From NCBI GenBank assembly GCA_035345875.1, contig DAORDH010000009.1, positions 91,129 to 155,128 of the forward strand: a stretch of 64,000 bases of DNA, in the 5' to 3' direction. The notes under the pieces were generated by a model. That model worked only from the letters and a program-made list of their open reading frames with translations. It had not been told where the DNA came from and did no database searches. This DNA is from UBA2033 sp035345875 (GTDB lineage Bacteria; Spirochaetota; Leptospiria; Leptospirales; Leptospiraceae). Of the stretch, positions 43,235 to 51,933 are shown piece after piece. Every line of letters begins with the position of its first letter. The stretch's first letter is position 1. The position numbers and the translations under genes are program-made.

Positions 43235-44109
43235 TTATCCGGTATTAAAAAATCATATGATTTTCCAGTAGCAACATCAAAGTTATATTTACCTGTTCGA
43301 ATCCATGGATTGTGAAGGATTAGTTCTTTGTATGTAGTCCCATTTGAAATTGCAAATTCGGGAAGACTTGCAATAGTTTCCGTTACCTTAATGGATTTTA
43401 GTTTATAAGCAGGGTATTGCATACTTTCTGTTAGATCAAAATTAAAATCCTGTGGATTGCTTAAAATAAGTTTAAGCGCTATGATTCTAAAAACATAACG
43501 AGCTGTTTCTTGATTTAGGTAAAGTTTGTAATAATTATTTGTTTTCTGAGAAGTAACAGCATCTTTCATTCCTTTAAGTCCTCTATTGTAGGCTGCTGCT
43601 ACTAACGTCCAATTTCCAAATTCTTTGTATGCATCAAGTAGATACTTACAGGCAGCACGTGTGGATTTTACGAAATGTCTTCTTTCATCAACAAAATTGT
43701 TAACTTCTAGACCATAGCCTTCCCCGGTTGCTTGGATGAATTGCCAAATACCAACGGCATTTGCAGAGGATGTTGCATTTGGATTTAATGCGCTTTCTGC
43801 AACTGCTAAATAGAAAAAATCTTCAGGAATTCCATTCTCTTTTAGAATCCTTTCTATAGGTTCTTTGTAGCGTTTAACGTTTTTATATATTAGAATTGTA
43901 GAGGAGTGATAATTTTGATTTACGACTAGCTCTCTATCTAATCTCTCTAAAACATCTTGATCATCTAGGGGAACTTTTTCTCCAGCAAAGGAAACGCTAG
44001 ATGGTAGACTAGGAGGTCTTACGACTGCTTCTGATACACCTGTTGTAACTGTATTACAGGATTCTAATAGGAGGAAAAAACCAATTAAAGATACAAAAAT
44101 ATATTTCAT
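43231..44109 (-). CDS. Lytic transglycosylase lipoprotein (MltD/SLT-like)
   Basis: The 292-residue product has a signal ending LLLESC (Cys18), a good lipobox. The SLT domain spans about residues 90-220. The catalytic Glu105 lies in FYLAVAESALNP and is followed by NATSSANAVGIWQFIQATGE and AAAYNRGLKGMKDAV. This is the family that cleaves peptidoglycan to 1,6-anhydromuramic acid. The C-terminal 60 residues (SIKVTETIASLPEFAISN) resemble a LysM-like fold, as in MltD. It probably acts at the outer membrane on septal or turnover peptidoglycan. It ends on the same CTAG as the convergent lipoprotein gene. Confidence 0.87.
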   Translation of the reverse strand: MKYIFVSLIGFFLLLESCNTVTTGVSEAVVRPPSLPSSVSFAGEKVPLDDQDVLERLDRELVVNQNYHSSTILIYKNVKRYKEPIERILKENGIPEDFFYLAVAESALNPNATSSANAVGIWQFIQATGEGYGLEVNNFVDERRHFVKSTRAACKYLLDAYKEFGNWTLVAAAYNRGLKGMKDAVTSQKTNNYYKLYLNQETARYVFRIIALKLILSNPQDFNFDLTESMQYPAYKLKSIKVTETIASLPEFAISNGTTYKELILHNPWIRTGKYNFDVATGKSYDFLIPDN

Positions 44110-44148
44110 AGTCCACTCTTTGTTTTTATTTTGTTTGTCTCACCTAAC

Positions 44149-44745
44149 TTAAGTAGAGCGAGATAGAAAACTCTTTTTATAAAATTTATTATTCTTCAGA
44201 TCCACAAGACTGATATTTTTTTGATTTAGATTTTTTTCTGTTAGTATTTTTCCGCAAGGTTGGAGCTTTTTTTCGTTTATATCCCTACCTTCTAAAAAAG
44301 CGGCAACTTCAGAGTTGCCCCAAAGTTTGGCTAAATAGATTGCATCATATCCCTTTCCATTTTTTTGTTTTTTATTGGCTCCTTTTGCCAAAAGTAATCG
44401 GATTATATCCATGCGACCGTTTTCTGTTGAATGCATGAGCGCAGTCCAACCTGGATTTTCTTTTGTTGTTTCAAAGGAGTTGACCTGCGCTCCCTTTGCT
44501 AATAGCATTTGAATAATTTCAAAGTCTCCATTCTCAGCTGCTATCAAAAGTATGGGGCGATTGCCGTTTACTTTAATATTTGGATCTGCATTCATATTTA
44601 ATGCATTTGAAACTTGATTCAATTTTCTATTTTTGACTCCTTGAATTAAATCAAAACTTGCATCCGCAATTAAAGCAGAAGTCATCCATAGAATTTGGAT
44701 TAGAACTGAAAATAGAATTTTAAAAGAAAATTGATTTAATTTCAT
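44149..44745 (-). CDS. Secreted ankyrin-repeat protein
   Basis: The start is the ATG at 44745, with AGGA 8 bases upstream; the frame stays open further upstream but there it overlaps murA. The product of about 198 residues has a signal (FKILFSVLIQILWMTSALIA) and three or four ankyrin repeats: NMNADPNIKVNGNRPILLIA, AENGDFEIIQMLLAKGAQVN, GWTALMHSTENGRMDIIRLL and NGKGYDAIYLAKLWGNSEVA. Ankyrin repeats mediate protein-protein contacts. It is likely periplasmic. It follows murA by 22 bases and is probably co-transcribed. Confidence 0.75.
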   Translation of the reverse strand: MKLNQFSFKILFSVLIQILWMTSALIADASFDLIQGVKNRKLNQVSNALNMNADPNIKVNGNRPILLIAAENGDFEIIQMLLAKGAQVNSFETTKENPGWTALMHSTENGRMDIIRLLLAKGANKKQKNGKGYDAIYLAKLWGNSEVAAFLEGRDINEKKLQPCGKILTEKNLNQKNISLVDLKNNKFYKKSFLSRST

Positions 44746-44767
44746 TTTTTTTCCTGTAGATTCATAA

Positions 44768-46072
44768 TTACTCAGTAATCCTTTCAATTTGTGCGCCAAT
44801 AGAACGAAGTCTAGTATCAATATCTTGAAATCCTCTGTCAACTTGGATGATATTATGAATATAACTTGTCCCCTCTGCACAGAGAGCGGCAATAATCATA
44901 GCCATTCCTGCTCGTATGTCGGGTGACGCTACCTTTCCACCGTATAACTGTGATTTGCCTATAACTACTGCCCTATGAGGATCACATAAAATGATTTGAG
45001 CTCCCATACTTATAATATTATCAACAAAAAAGAGTCTGGATTCAAACATTTTTTCATGAATCATTACAGTTCCTTTGCATTGGGTTGCGGTTACAAGTGC
45101 TACTGACGTCATATCTGCAGGAAATCCAGGCCAGGGAGAGTCATCGATTTTTGGAGTTGCTCCGTGATAGTCAGGGATGATTTCCAATTTTTGTCCAGCT
45201 GGAACTAAAACGCCACCATCGGTAAATCGAATCTCAATTCCAAGTTTTGAATAAACGAGTCTTATCATTCGCATATCGTCTGGATTTACATCATTTATAA
45301 AAAGTTCTCCTCCTGTGACAGCGGCTAACGAGATGAAACTCCCAACCTCTAAATAATCAGAACCGATTCTATGAACAATTTCTTTTCCTTCAGGACTTTT
45401 TAAAGATTCTACACCTTCAATAGTTAGTATGTTTGATCCGATTCCAGATATTTTTGCACCAGCTGCATTTAACAGTCTACATAAACCCTGCACATGAGGT
45501 TCAGATGCAGCATGACGGATAATCGTTGTTCCTTCTGCTAGAGAGGCAGCCATAACTGCATTTTCGGTTCCGGTCACAGATGCTTCATCTAACAATATAT
45601 CTTCCCCGATTAATTTATTTGCTTTAATCTCATATCCATCAGGAAATACTTCTATATCTGCTCCAAGTGATTCTAATGCGAGTAGATGTGTATCTAACCT
45701 TCTTCTTCCTATTTTATCTCCACCGGGTCTTGGCAAAAAAACTCGACCAGTGCTTGCTAAAATAGGACCAGCTAATGTAACAGCTCCTCTAATTTTACTG
45801 CATAATTCTTGCGGCAAATCAGATTTTAACTCACTTGGTCTTTCAAAAATAAAAACAGTCGGCTCGGGATTTTCTATTTTAAATCCAAGATATCGTAATA
45901 CATCGATTAACATTAGAACATCTGAAATCAATGGGACATTTTCAATTCGAACTTTTCCCTGAATCATACATACAGCACCTAACACAGGCAATGCTTCATT
46001 TTTATTTCCTTGTGGTGTGATACTTCCAGAAAGCGGATTTTTACCAATAATCTTAAAATAACTAGAACTCAT
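44768..46072 (-). CDS. murA: UDP-N-acetylglucosamine 1-carboxyvinyltransferase with Asp in place of catalytic Cys
   Basis: The 434-residue enzyme adds enolpyruvate to UDP-GlcNAc, the first committed step of peptidoglycan synthesis, in the cytoplasm. Family signatures are present: PQGNKNEALPVLGA (Lys and Asn near the N-terminus), VTGTENAVMAASLAEG, SPWPGFPADMTS and DIRAGMAMIIAAL. In E. coli the loop reads LPGGCTIGARPVD. Here it is RPGGDKIGRRRLD, so the usual catalytic Cys is Asp119 (codon at 45716-45718). Cys-to-Asp enzymes are active and naturally resistant to fosfomycin, as known in Mycobacterium, Chlamydia and Borrelia. A single gene is seen in this window; a second murA elsewhere cannot be excluded. 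Confidence 0.92.
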   Translation of the reverse strand: MSSSYFKIIGKNPLSGSITPQGNKNEALPVLGAVCMIQGKVRIENVPLISDVLMLIDVLRYLGFKIENPEPTVFIFERPSELKSDLPQELCSKIRGAVTLAGPILASTGRVFLPRPGGDKIGRRRLDTHLLALESLGADIEVFPDGYEIKANKLIGEDILLDEASVTGTENAVMAASLAEGTTIIRHAASEPHVQGLCRLLNAAGAKISGIGSNILTIEGVESLKSPEGKEIVHRIGSDYLEVGSFISLAAVTGGELFINDVNPDDMRMIRLVYSKLGIEIRFTDGGVLVPAGQKLEIIPDYHGATPKIDDSPWPGFPADMTSVALVTATQCKGTVMIHEKMFESRLFFVDNIISMGAQIILCDPHRAVVIGKSQLYGGKVASPDIRAGMAMIIAALCAEGTSYIHNIIQVDRGFQDIDTRLRSIGAQIERITE

Positions 46073-46209
46073 ATTTACAATTTGAAATCATTTGTTATAG
46101 AAGCAAGTGATAATAGGGGTGAATAATCCTATATTTGAATCTTAGAAATAAATTTTCTATTTGTTTAATCAGCTATAGGATTAAATTTTGCTTTAATGAG
46201 GTGTATAAA

Positions 46210-47259
46210 ATGTTCAGTTTAAGTGATATTCAAAGAGTTTTACCGAATTCTGAAATTATAAATTGCGATAATCCATCATCCGTTCTAATAGCAAAGCCAG
46301 TTGCAGTTCCCGACCAAGGCGAAGATGCAATTTTGTTTTTAGGATCAAAGTCTTATTTGAAAGAGGTCTTGCCATTAAAGCTTGGCGCTATTGTAACAAC
46401 AAAGGAATTATCTGTTCATTTTAAAATACCTGTAGTAGTTGTGGATAATCCAGATTTTGCGCTTACACCGATTTTGAATTTATTCTTTCCTCCCAAAAAA
46501 TCTTCCGGAAAAAGAGGGCAATATGTCAGTATCGATTCAACTGCAACTATTGGAGAAAATACTGAAATTGGAAATTTTGTTACCATTGAAAAAAACGTTA
46601 AAATAGGGAAAAATTGTATTTTAGCAGACGGAGCTAGAATTTTGGAAGGAGCAGAAATCGGGGATGATTCTGTAATTGGAGCAAATACTGTAATTTATCA
46701 TGGTGTAAAGATTGGAAAAAGATTTTTGTGTTTTAGTAATAGTGCAATTGGTGGAGAAGGGTTTCGATTTGTTCCTGATAAAAAAGGAATTTTTCATCAT
46801 GTTCCTCAAGTAGGAACCGTTGTAATTGGAGATGACGTTCGAGTTGGATCATCTTGCACGATTGATAGAGGTGGCATTGGTGATACTACAATCGGTGATG
46901 GAACAAAAATTGATAACCAAGTGCACGTAGCACATAATTGCAAAATTGGAAAAAACTGCATTCTGGCGGGTAAATCAGCATTAGCCGGTAGTGTCGTTTT
47001 AGAGGATAGTGTAATTGTGGGCGGCGGAGTGAGTGCTGTGGATCATGTTCATATTTGTTCAGGCGCTGTCTTTGGAGCAGGCACTGGAGTGCGTGCAGAT
47101 GTGACGAAGCCAGGTCTCTATGCTGGCTGGGATGTATTTGCGTCTATCGTAGATTTTCAAAAGTTTAGAGCTAATATTAAATACCTACCGATTTTAAATC
47201 AAATTTTTAAAAGAATGAAAAATGTGGAAGAAAAATTGGGGATTGAAAGTAAAAATTAG
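46210..47259 (+). CDS. lpxD: UDP-3-O-acylglucosamine N-acyltransferase
   Basis: The protein of about 349 residues adds the second acyl chain in lipid A synthesis. An N-terminal uridine-binding domain is followed by many hexapeptide repeats forming a left-handed beta helix (for example IGENTEIGNFVTIEKNVKIG and GVKIGKRFLCFSNSAIGG). The catalytic His region is VHVAHNCKIGKNCILAGKSA, and GAGTGVRADVTKPGLYAGW closes the helix. The start is the ATG at 46210, with GAGG 7 bases upstream; the upstream extension to 46135 is hydrophobic and not LpxD-like. Leptospires carry more than one LpxD-like gene, so this may be one paralogue. It is divergent from murA. Confidence 0.9.
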   Translation: MFSLSDIQRVLPNSEIINCDNPSSVLIAKPVAVPDQGEDAILFLGSKSYLKEVLPLKLGAIVTTKELSVHFKIPVVVVDNPDFALTPILNLFFPPKKSSGKRGQYVSIDSTATIGENTEIGNFVTIEKNVKIGKNCILADGARILEGAEIGDDSVIGANTVIYHGVKIGKRFLCFSNSAIGGEGFRFVPDKKGIFHHVPQVGTVVIGDDVRVGSSCTIDRGGIGDTTIGDGTKIDNQVHVAHNCKIGKNCILAGKSALAGSVVLEDSVIVGGGVSAVDHVHICSGAVFGAGTGVRADVTKPGLYAGWDVFASIVDFQKFRANIKYLPILNQIFKRMKNVEEKLGIESKN

Positions 47260-47282
47260 TTATGATATTGTTGTTTAAATTT

Positions 47283-47774
47283 CTATTCAATCTTTATTTC
47301 TACCCAACTTGATATCATTGTTATTTTATTTGAGGGGATACTTCCCATTAACCTCATTTCCTCAACGTTAGGGTTGAATAGAAATAGTTGTTTAATTTGA
47401 GAAAGTGGCAGAAAATGCTTTAATACAGTATATCTGTCATCAATAAAATGTGTTAAATTCAGATTTTCCGCAATGATTGCTTTTTCATTTCGATGTAGGC
47501 AAAAGTTTATATTTTCTCGTTTAAATCCAGTTTTTTGAAAAAAGAAATTATCCTCTAGCCATAATAAAGATTTTTTTTGGATTTCCGGTCCACATTTGGA
47601 AATGATAAAAATATTTTCACTCGAAAATGTATCGATTAATTCTTTGATAGTTTCAAATGAGTTCGAAACTGGTTTTGCTTTTAGAAAATGAGAACTAAAA
47701 AATAAATCAGGCTTGTCTGTATCCTCTGCGATAATGACACCGCCGATATCGATTCCGATTCTATTCTTTGACAA
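47283..47774 (-). CDS. HAD-like protein with altered first motif
   Basis: The 163-residue protein opens with IGIDIGGVIIAEDTD, the first HAD motif position. The later IFIISKCGPEIQKKSL and THFIDDRYTVLKHF segments are in the order of HAD motifs II and IV. In most HAD enzymes motif I reads DxDx with two Asp; here the second is Gly (Gly11), which removes the usual acid/base residue. It could be a phosphatase with altered chemistry, or a non-catalytic binding protein. The gene overlaps the 3' end of the upstream SH3 lipoprotein gene by 14 bases. Confidence 0.6.
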   Translation of the reverse strand: MSKNRIGIDIGGVIIAEDTDKPDLFFSSHFLKAKPVSNSFETIKELIDTFSSENIFIISKCGPEIQKKSLLWLEDNFFFQKTGFKRENINFCLHRNEKAIIAENLNLTHFIDDRYTVLKHFLPLSQIKQLFLFNPNVEEMRLMGSIPSNKITMISSWVEIKIE

Positions 47775-49017
47775 GATTTGGTTCCTTTACAGATGACTCC
47801 CATGCTGTTTTAAACTGTTCTGGTATTCCCTTTTGATAGAATTTTTCAATCATTACTTCAGTGTTAGATAGTTTTAAAGAAACGAACATATCTGTTTTAA
47901 ATTTCTTGATATTCGTTATTTTTCCGCCATATAGAATTGTTTTTTCATCTGGCTGACAATCAGGTAACTTTAAATACATATAGAGAGTATTGTTTGCAAG
48001 ATCATAGCGATTCTCCCTTTCTAGTTCTATGTTGGAAACAGTTCCATATTCACAATAGGCTTTGGTGTCTTTATTGTGAAACGTTGTAGCTAATACTCTA
48101 TCGTCTAATAAGAAATACAAAGTTGAATCTTGGATTAAGCATCCACATTTTTGTGGAATGGATGTTGTGTAAACCGATCGAACTAGTGGGTAATTTTGTT
48201 CTACCACTGTTTCGGAAAAAATTTCCCTATTACCAAAACTTTTTCCAGTAATATTATTTTTGAAAATGATCTGACTTTCTTTTCCTGAGCAATCATCTTC
48301 TGCAACCTGACGTTTGATTTGGTAGATTGTATAAGGGTGGTTTTCGAATTGGGTTATCTTGGCTGTATTTTCAATATTTTTTAGATCAAATTCGACTTCT
48401 TCTAATTTCGACTCCTCTAAATTGCTGTAGAATCTATAGAACCAGCCTTCTTCACCAAATTCCCCATTGCGTTCTTCGAGTGATTGTAAGTTTTTAGAAA
48501 TTGCCGCCGATCCGGAAAAAATCCAGCCTTTTTTTCCATTGTAAGTTGTCTCGATCCAGAACCCCGGCTGCTTATCTAAAATGACATTTTCCTTTGTTTT
48601 ATTGTAAAATTCGCCTATATAACCAAATGGAATTGTTGCAATTTTATTTGATTTCACATCTGGTTTTTCTCTGAGAGGTAAGCCAGCGTTAGTTAATACA
48701 CTAAAGTAATGTTTTTCTACTTTCGCGCTCAAAAGATTATCCATTACCCATCCAACAAAAGTATCAAATTTGATTTTACGCCATTTGATTGTATTTTCCT
48801 TGGTAATTGTGTAAGCAGGATTTTCTGGTAGGATTTCTACTTTGGTAGCATGTGGAATACTGCTAATAATATTTGAGTCAGGTTCAGGATTCTCATAAAG
48901 GTTAGTTCCAGTCAAAGAATCTGTAAAGAGGAATTGTATTTCATTTTTTGGTTTTTCTACTTCTTTTTTACAATGTAGAAGAGAAAGAATTAGAATTAAG
49001 AGTATAACTTTTTTCAT
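47761..49017 (-). CDS. SH3-domain lipoprotein
   Basis: From the ATG at 49017 the product has about 418 residues and a signal ending LSLLHC (Cys16), a good lipobox; an ATG seven codons earlier lacks a signal-like start. Two bacterial SH3 domains follow: GTNLYENPEPDSNIISSIP to RKIKFDTFVGWVMDN, and AGLPLREKPDVKSNKIATIP to TTYNGKKGWIFSG. The C-terminal 230 residues contain four Cys and no known domain. Bacterial SH3 domains bind peptidoglycan or peptides in the periplasm. It overlaps the HAD-like gene by 14 bases. Confidence 0.75.
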   Translation of the reverse strand: MKKVILLILILSLLHCKKEVEKPKNEIQFLFTDSLTGTNLYENPEPDSNIISSIPHATKVEILPENPAYTITKENTIKWRKIKFDTFVGWVMDNLLSAKVEKHYFSVLTNAGLPLREKPDVKSNKIATIPFGYIGEFYNKTKENVILDKQPGFWIETTYNGKKGWIFSGSAAISKNLQSLEERNGEFGEEGWFYRFYSNLEESKLEEVEFDLKNIENTAKITQFENHPYTIYQIKRQVAEDDCSGKESQIIFKNNITGKSFGNREIFSETVVEQNYPLVRSVYTTSIPQKCGCLIQDSTLYFLLDDRVLATTFHNKDTKAYCEYGTVSNIELERENRYDLANNTLYMYLKLPDCQPDEKTILYGGKITNIKKFKTDMFVSLKLSNTEVMIEKFYQKGIPEQFKTAWESSVKEPNLVKE

Positions 49018-49176
49018 AACTACCAAATGATAATACATTATATAATGAAATTTTATTCAAGTAGCATTTGGTAAAGAATGAATTGTTAATTTATTGAGGA
49101 AGAAGAATTATCATTCAGTAGAGGAAATGCTATACAATAAGTAGAACATTTCCGCTTCCACCTTAGCAAGCTTTTT

Positions 49177-50619
49177 TTATTTTGGTTTCATTCCAATCAC
49201 GTCAGGGCTACCGAAGTCAAAGATGCCAGCAACACATCCAGTCATTAGAGTAGCTAACGTTGCAGCCCACATTGCTTTCCAAGCAATAGAACTAATTTCT
49301 CCACTTCGGGATGGAACTAAATTGGAAAGTCCTCCAACAAATATTCCAATCGATGGAATGTGAGCAAACCCACATAAAACATAACTTACAATCAACATTG
49401 CTCTATCAGAAATTTCACCAGCTCTAGATAATTCACCAAGTTTAACATAGGGAGGAATTGATGTTTGTAAAAGTCTCTGACCGATTAACACAGAAGATTG
49501 CCAGAGTTCATTCATATCTAATGATACACCCGTAAAGAATGTAAGAGGTAAAAAGATTAAGCCAAAGATATTATCAAGTGAAACGACTTTAAATACTCTT
49601 CCAATAAATTGAAGTAATGTGTTTTCATTGTTTTGAAAGGATGCAAGCCAAGCAAATAGCATGTTTACTAACGCAACGCAACCGAGTATTGCAATGATAA
49701 CTGCTGCAATTCCGACGGCCATTTTAACGCCATCAAGTGCTCCAAGGATAAGTGAATCCATATAGCTTGGTTTTTTTTCATTTGGATCTTCTTTGTCTTC
49801 TGGAACTCCACCCATAGTTTCTGGCATCCCAGATTCAGGAATGATGATTTTCGATATGACAAAGCAAGCAGGGATCGTTAAAAAGGACGCTGCCATTAAA
49901 TGGCCTGTGATGGTTGGAAAGGTGGGACGTAGAAAACCTGCATACATTCCAAGAACAGTAGAAGAGATAGAACCAAAGCAACTTGCAAGAATTGCACATA
50001 ATTCACTTCGAGTCATATTGAGTAAAAAAGGTTTCACTGCCACAACTGATTCAATTCCAACAAAAATGTTTGCAGCACCTGATAAAGATTCCGCCCCACT
50101 TGTGCCAAGAGTTCTCTGAAAAATTTTCGCAAAGAAATTTACAACGGGTTGAATTGCATTCATTCTATATAGAAGAGTAATAATGGCTGAGAAGAAGATC
50201 ACCTGAGGAAGGGATCTGAAGGCGAATATAAAACCAACATCTAATCTACTTCTTTCGAAAAAACCGGTTTTTGGATTTACTATGTAAGAATAATCCACGA
50301 TTCCAGTTTGTGGATTGATTAAATCGGTTGGCTTTACCATGACTTTATCAACAGGAGGAACAAAAACACCGCTGAATAAAAAGCGAGCTCCAGCTTCTGA
50401 TGCTTCTAGTAAAAAGTTGATTGCATTTCCAAAAATTTCTACACCGGATCTTGTAATTGGGAAAACGAAGATAAAGAATCCCATAACAAATTGAATTCCT
50501 ATTCCCCACTTAATTACATTCCAAGGAATTAGTTTTCTATTTTCAGAGCTGAGCCATGCAACTATACATAGCACATACATCCCAACTAAGGAGATTATAT
50601 TGAGTCTTATATCTATCAT
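49177..50619 (-). CDS. Concentrative nucleoside transporter-like permease (CNT/NupC family), divergent
   Basis: The 480-residue membrane protein has the CNT layout: an N-terminal membrane region, an inserted segment (about 90-130), then GTSGAESLSGAANIFVGIES, NMTRSELCAILASCFGSISS, LCGFAHIPSIGIFVGGLSNL and a C-terminal helix. In characterised CNTs the binding site uses GQTEAP, NEFVAY and CGFAN. Here these read VGIESV, TSIPPY and CGFAH, so the usual Gln, Thr, Asn and Glu contacts are mostly lost. It is therefore probably a CNT-fold transporter whose substrate may not be a standard nucleoside. A promoter region and a long AT-rich gap lie upstream. Confidence 0.8.
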   Translation of the reverse strand: MIDIRLNIISLVGMYVLCIVAWLSSENRKLIPWNVIKWGIGIQFVMGFFIFVFPITRSGVEIFGNAINFLLEASEAGARFLFSGVFVPPVDKVMVKPTDLINPQTGIVDYSYIVNPKTGFFERSRLDVGFIFAFRSLPQVIFFSAIITLLYRMNAIQPVVNFFAKIFQRTLGTSGAESLSGAANIFVGIESVVAVKPFLLNMTRSELCAILASCFGSISSTVLGMYAGFLRPTFPTITGHLMAASFLTIPACFVISKIIIPESGMPETMGGVPEDKEDPNEKKPSYMDSLILGALDGVKMAVGIAAVIIAILGCVALVNMLFAWLASFQNNENTLLQFIGRVFKVVSLDNIFGLIFLPLTFFTGVSLDMNELWQSSVLIGQRLLQTSIPPYVKLGELSRAGEISDRAMLIVSYVLCGFAHIPSIGIFVGGLSNLVPSRSGEISSIAWKAMWAATLATLMTGCVAGIFDFGSPDVIGMKPK

Positions 50620-51563
50620 ATTTTTTCCCGATTCGGTCTTCAGATTAGCAATTTTCTAATTTAAATTATCGTCAAGAGAAATCCTTTGAATAAATTTAAA
50701 GCAAAGAATCACAGAATTTATCAGTTTTGAATCCCATTAAAATGAAAAATATTTAATTTTCAATGTGTCAATAAAAAATTGACTGTCTATATTGAATATT
50801 CCTGAAGAATTGAATTTAAAATAGATAAAAATTTGGACTTTTTCTGATAAAATAAAAAATTAACATCGGCTAGATAGAGAAATCATTATTATAATGAATC
50901 GAATGATTGGATTTTAGAAGATTTGAAATAATCATCTGCGTGGATGGATTGAAAGGGTTAAAAATGCTTACCAAAAAAAGTTATGTCAATTTTTCTAACT
51001 ATTTTATATCTTCCAAACAAGCTATAGTTTAAAATGCACTTTCTCCAATCTATGATTTTAAAAACAAACCCTTATGATTTGCCTTTTTTTAAAATAGATC
51101 AGGATCGCAAGACTATCTGAATTCTCTCTGCGAATTTGTTTACAAATAGAGAAACATTCGAAATTCAATTTTCAAATTCTTCTCAAAAATAAGTGTGTTG
51201 AAATAGTTTTTAAGTGAAAAATGATTCTTGAAATGTTGAATAAAAAAACTAGCTTAAGTAAAACGTTATTAGAGATATTTTCAAAACAGAGTCAATATTG
51301 CTGTTTCTATAGATTATGCATTTTAATCTGCATTTTGAAAAATTATAAAAAAGAGAAATGAAATAATATAAGTTTTTGATCCTATTTTCCCTTACTTTCT
51401 AAACTTTTTTTATAACAGTTTATAATTTTATAAAATTTAAATTTAGTATATTAGTAAACTCTAATGCACTTTTGATTTACGATTAAATATCTAAAAAAGA
51501 ACAAAAAAAGAACAGAATATCCGTTGTATCTATTTGAATTTTTTCTAAAATCTAACTTGCAGT

Positions 51564-51585
51564 TTCATTCAATACTTTGAATGAA
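51564..51585. repeat. Perfect 9-bp inverted repeat
   Basis: TTCATTCAA (51564-51572) and TTGAATGAA (51577-51585) flank a 4-base loop. A further TTCATTCAA occurs near 51691. It lies about 350 bases before the fcpA candidate. Confidence 0.55.
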
Positions 51586-51636
51586 TTCTAACGATACATT
51601 GCAATTCATCATTTCTTGGATGGAAAGTAGAGTATA

Positions 51637-51667
51637 AATTTAGAATTACCCAATTAAATTCTAAATT
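51637..51667. repeat. Perfect 11-bp inverted repeat
   Basis: AATTTAGAATT (51637-51647) and AATTCTAAATT (51657-51667) are separated by 9 bases. A half copy (TTTAGAATT) follows near 51681. The spacing fits a protein-binding dyad or a hairpin. Confidence 0.5.
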
Positions 51668-51836
51668 CAATTTTAAGGATTTAGAATTGATTCATTCAAA
51701 TAGGCATTCTTTGGTGAAAAAAAAATAAAAAAAAGGAGCTAAAAAAAACTGTTCGGCATATTTTTTATTTTTTTAGAATAAAATTATGTCTCTCGAAAAA
51801 ATAATTCTCATTTCTGAAAAAAACTTAATTAAGGAT

Positions 51837-51867
51837 TGACCTTGACCTACCTATTTCCGATATAATA
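51837..51867 (+). promoter_or_regulatory. Promoter-like sequence upstream of the fcpA candidate
   Basis: Two direct TTGACC copies (51837-51842, 51843-51848) lie before TATAAT at 51862-51867. The first copy is 19 bases from the -10 and the second 13, so one would be a long-spaced sigma-70 promoter. The -10 overlaps CCGATAT, which partly resembles the sigma-28 -10 (GCCGATAA), but no TAAA-type -35 sits at the right distance. The leader from the -10 to the ATG is about 65 bases. Confidence 0.5.
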
Positions 51868-51933
51868 TTCAGGAAAATACACTCAAATGTATTTTCTAAA
51901 AAATATTGGAAGAGAGACTCAAAGGTATAAACA

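Larger units (their letters stand above)
50620..51933. other. 1.3-kb AT-rich gene-free region upstream of the fcpA candidate
   Basis: The stretch is extremely AT-rich on both strands and has stop codons throughout every frame. It contains a perfect 9-bp inverted repeat TTCATTCAA/TTGAATGAA (51564-51585, 4-base loop). An 11-bp pair AATTTAGAATT/AATTCTAAATT lies at 51637-51667, with a third TTTAGAATT near 51681. The right end has a promoter-like sequence before the gene at 51934. I see no tRNA, no DnaA-box cluster and no conserved frame. It may be a long regulatory leader, a place where genes were lost, or hold an unrecognised small RNA. Confidence 0.5.

Noticed and set aside
44746..44892. N-terminal extension of the ankyrin protein into murA
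   Set aside because: The 49 extra residues lie in the end of murA in another frame; the ATG at 44745 has a good ribosome site and signal peptide.
50620..51933. Replication origin in the AT-rich region
   Set aside because: No cluster of DnaA boxes (TTATCCACA-like) and no dnaA, dnaN or gyr genes nearby.
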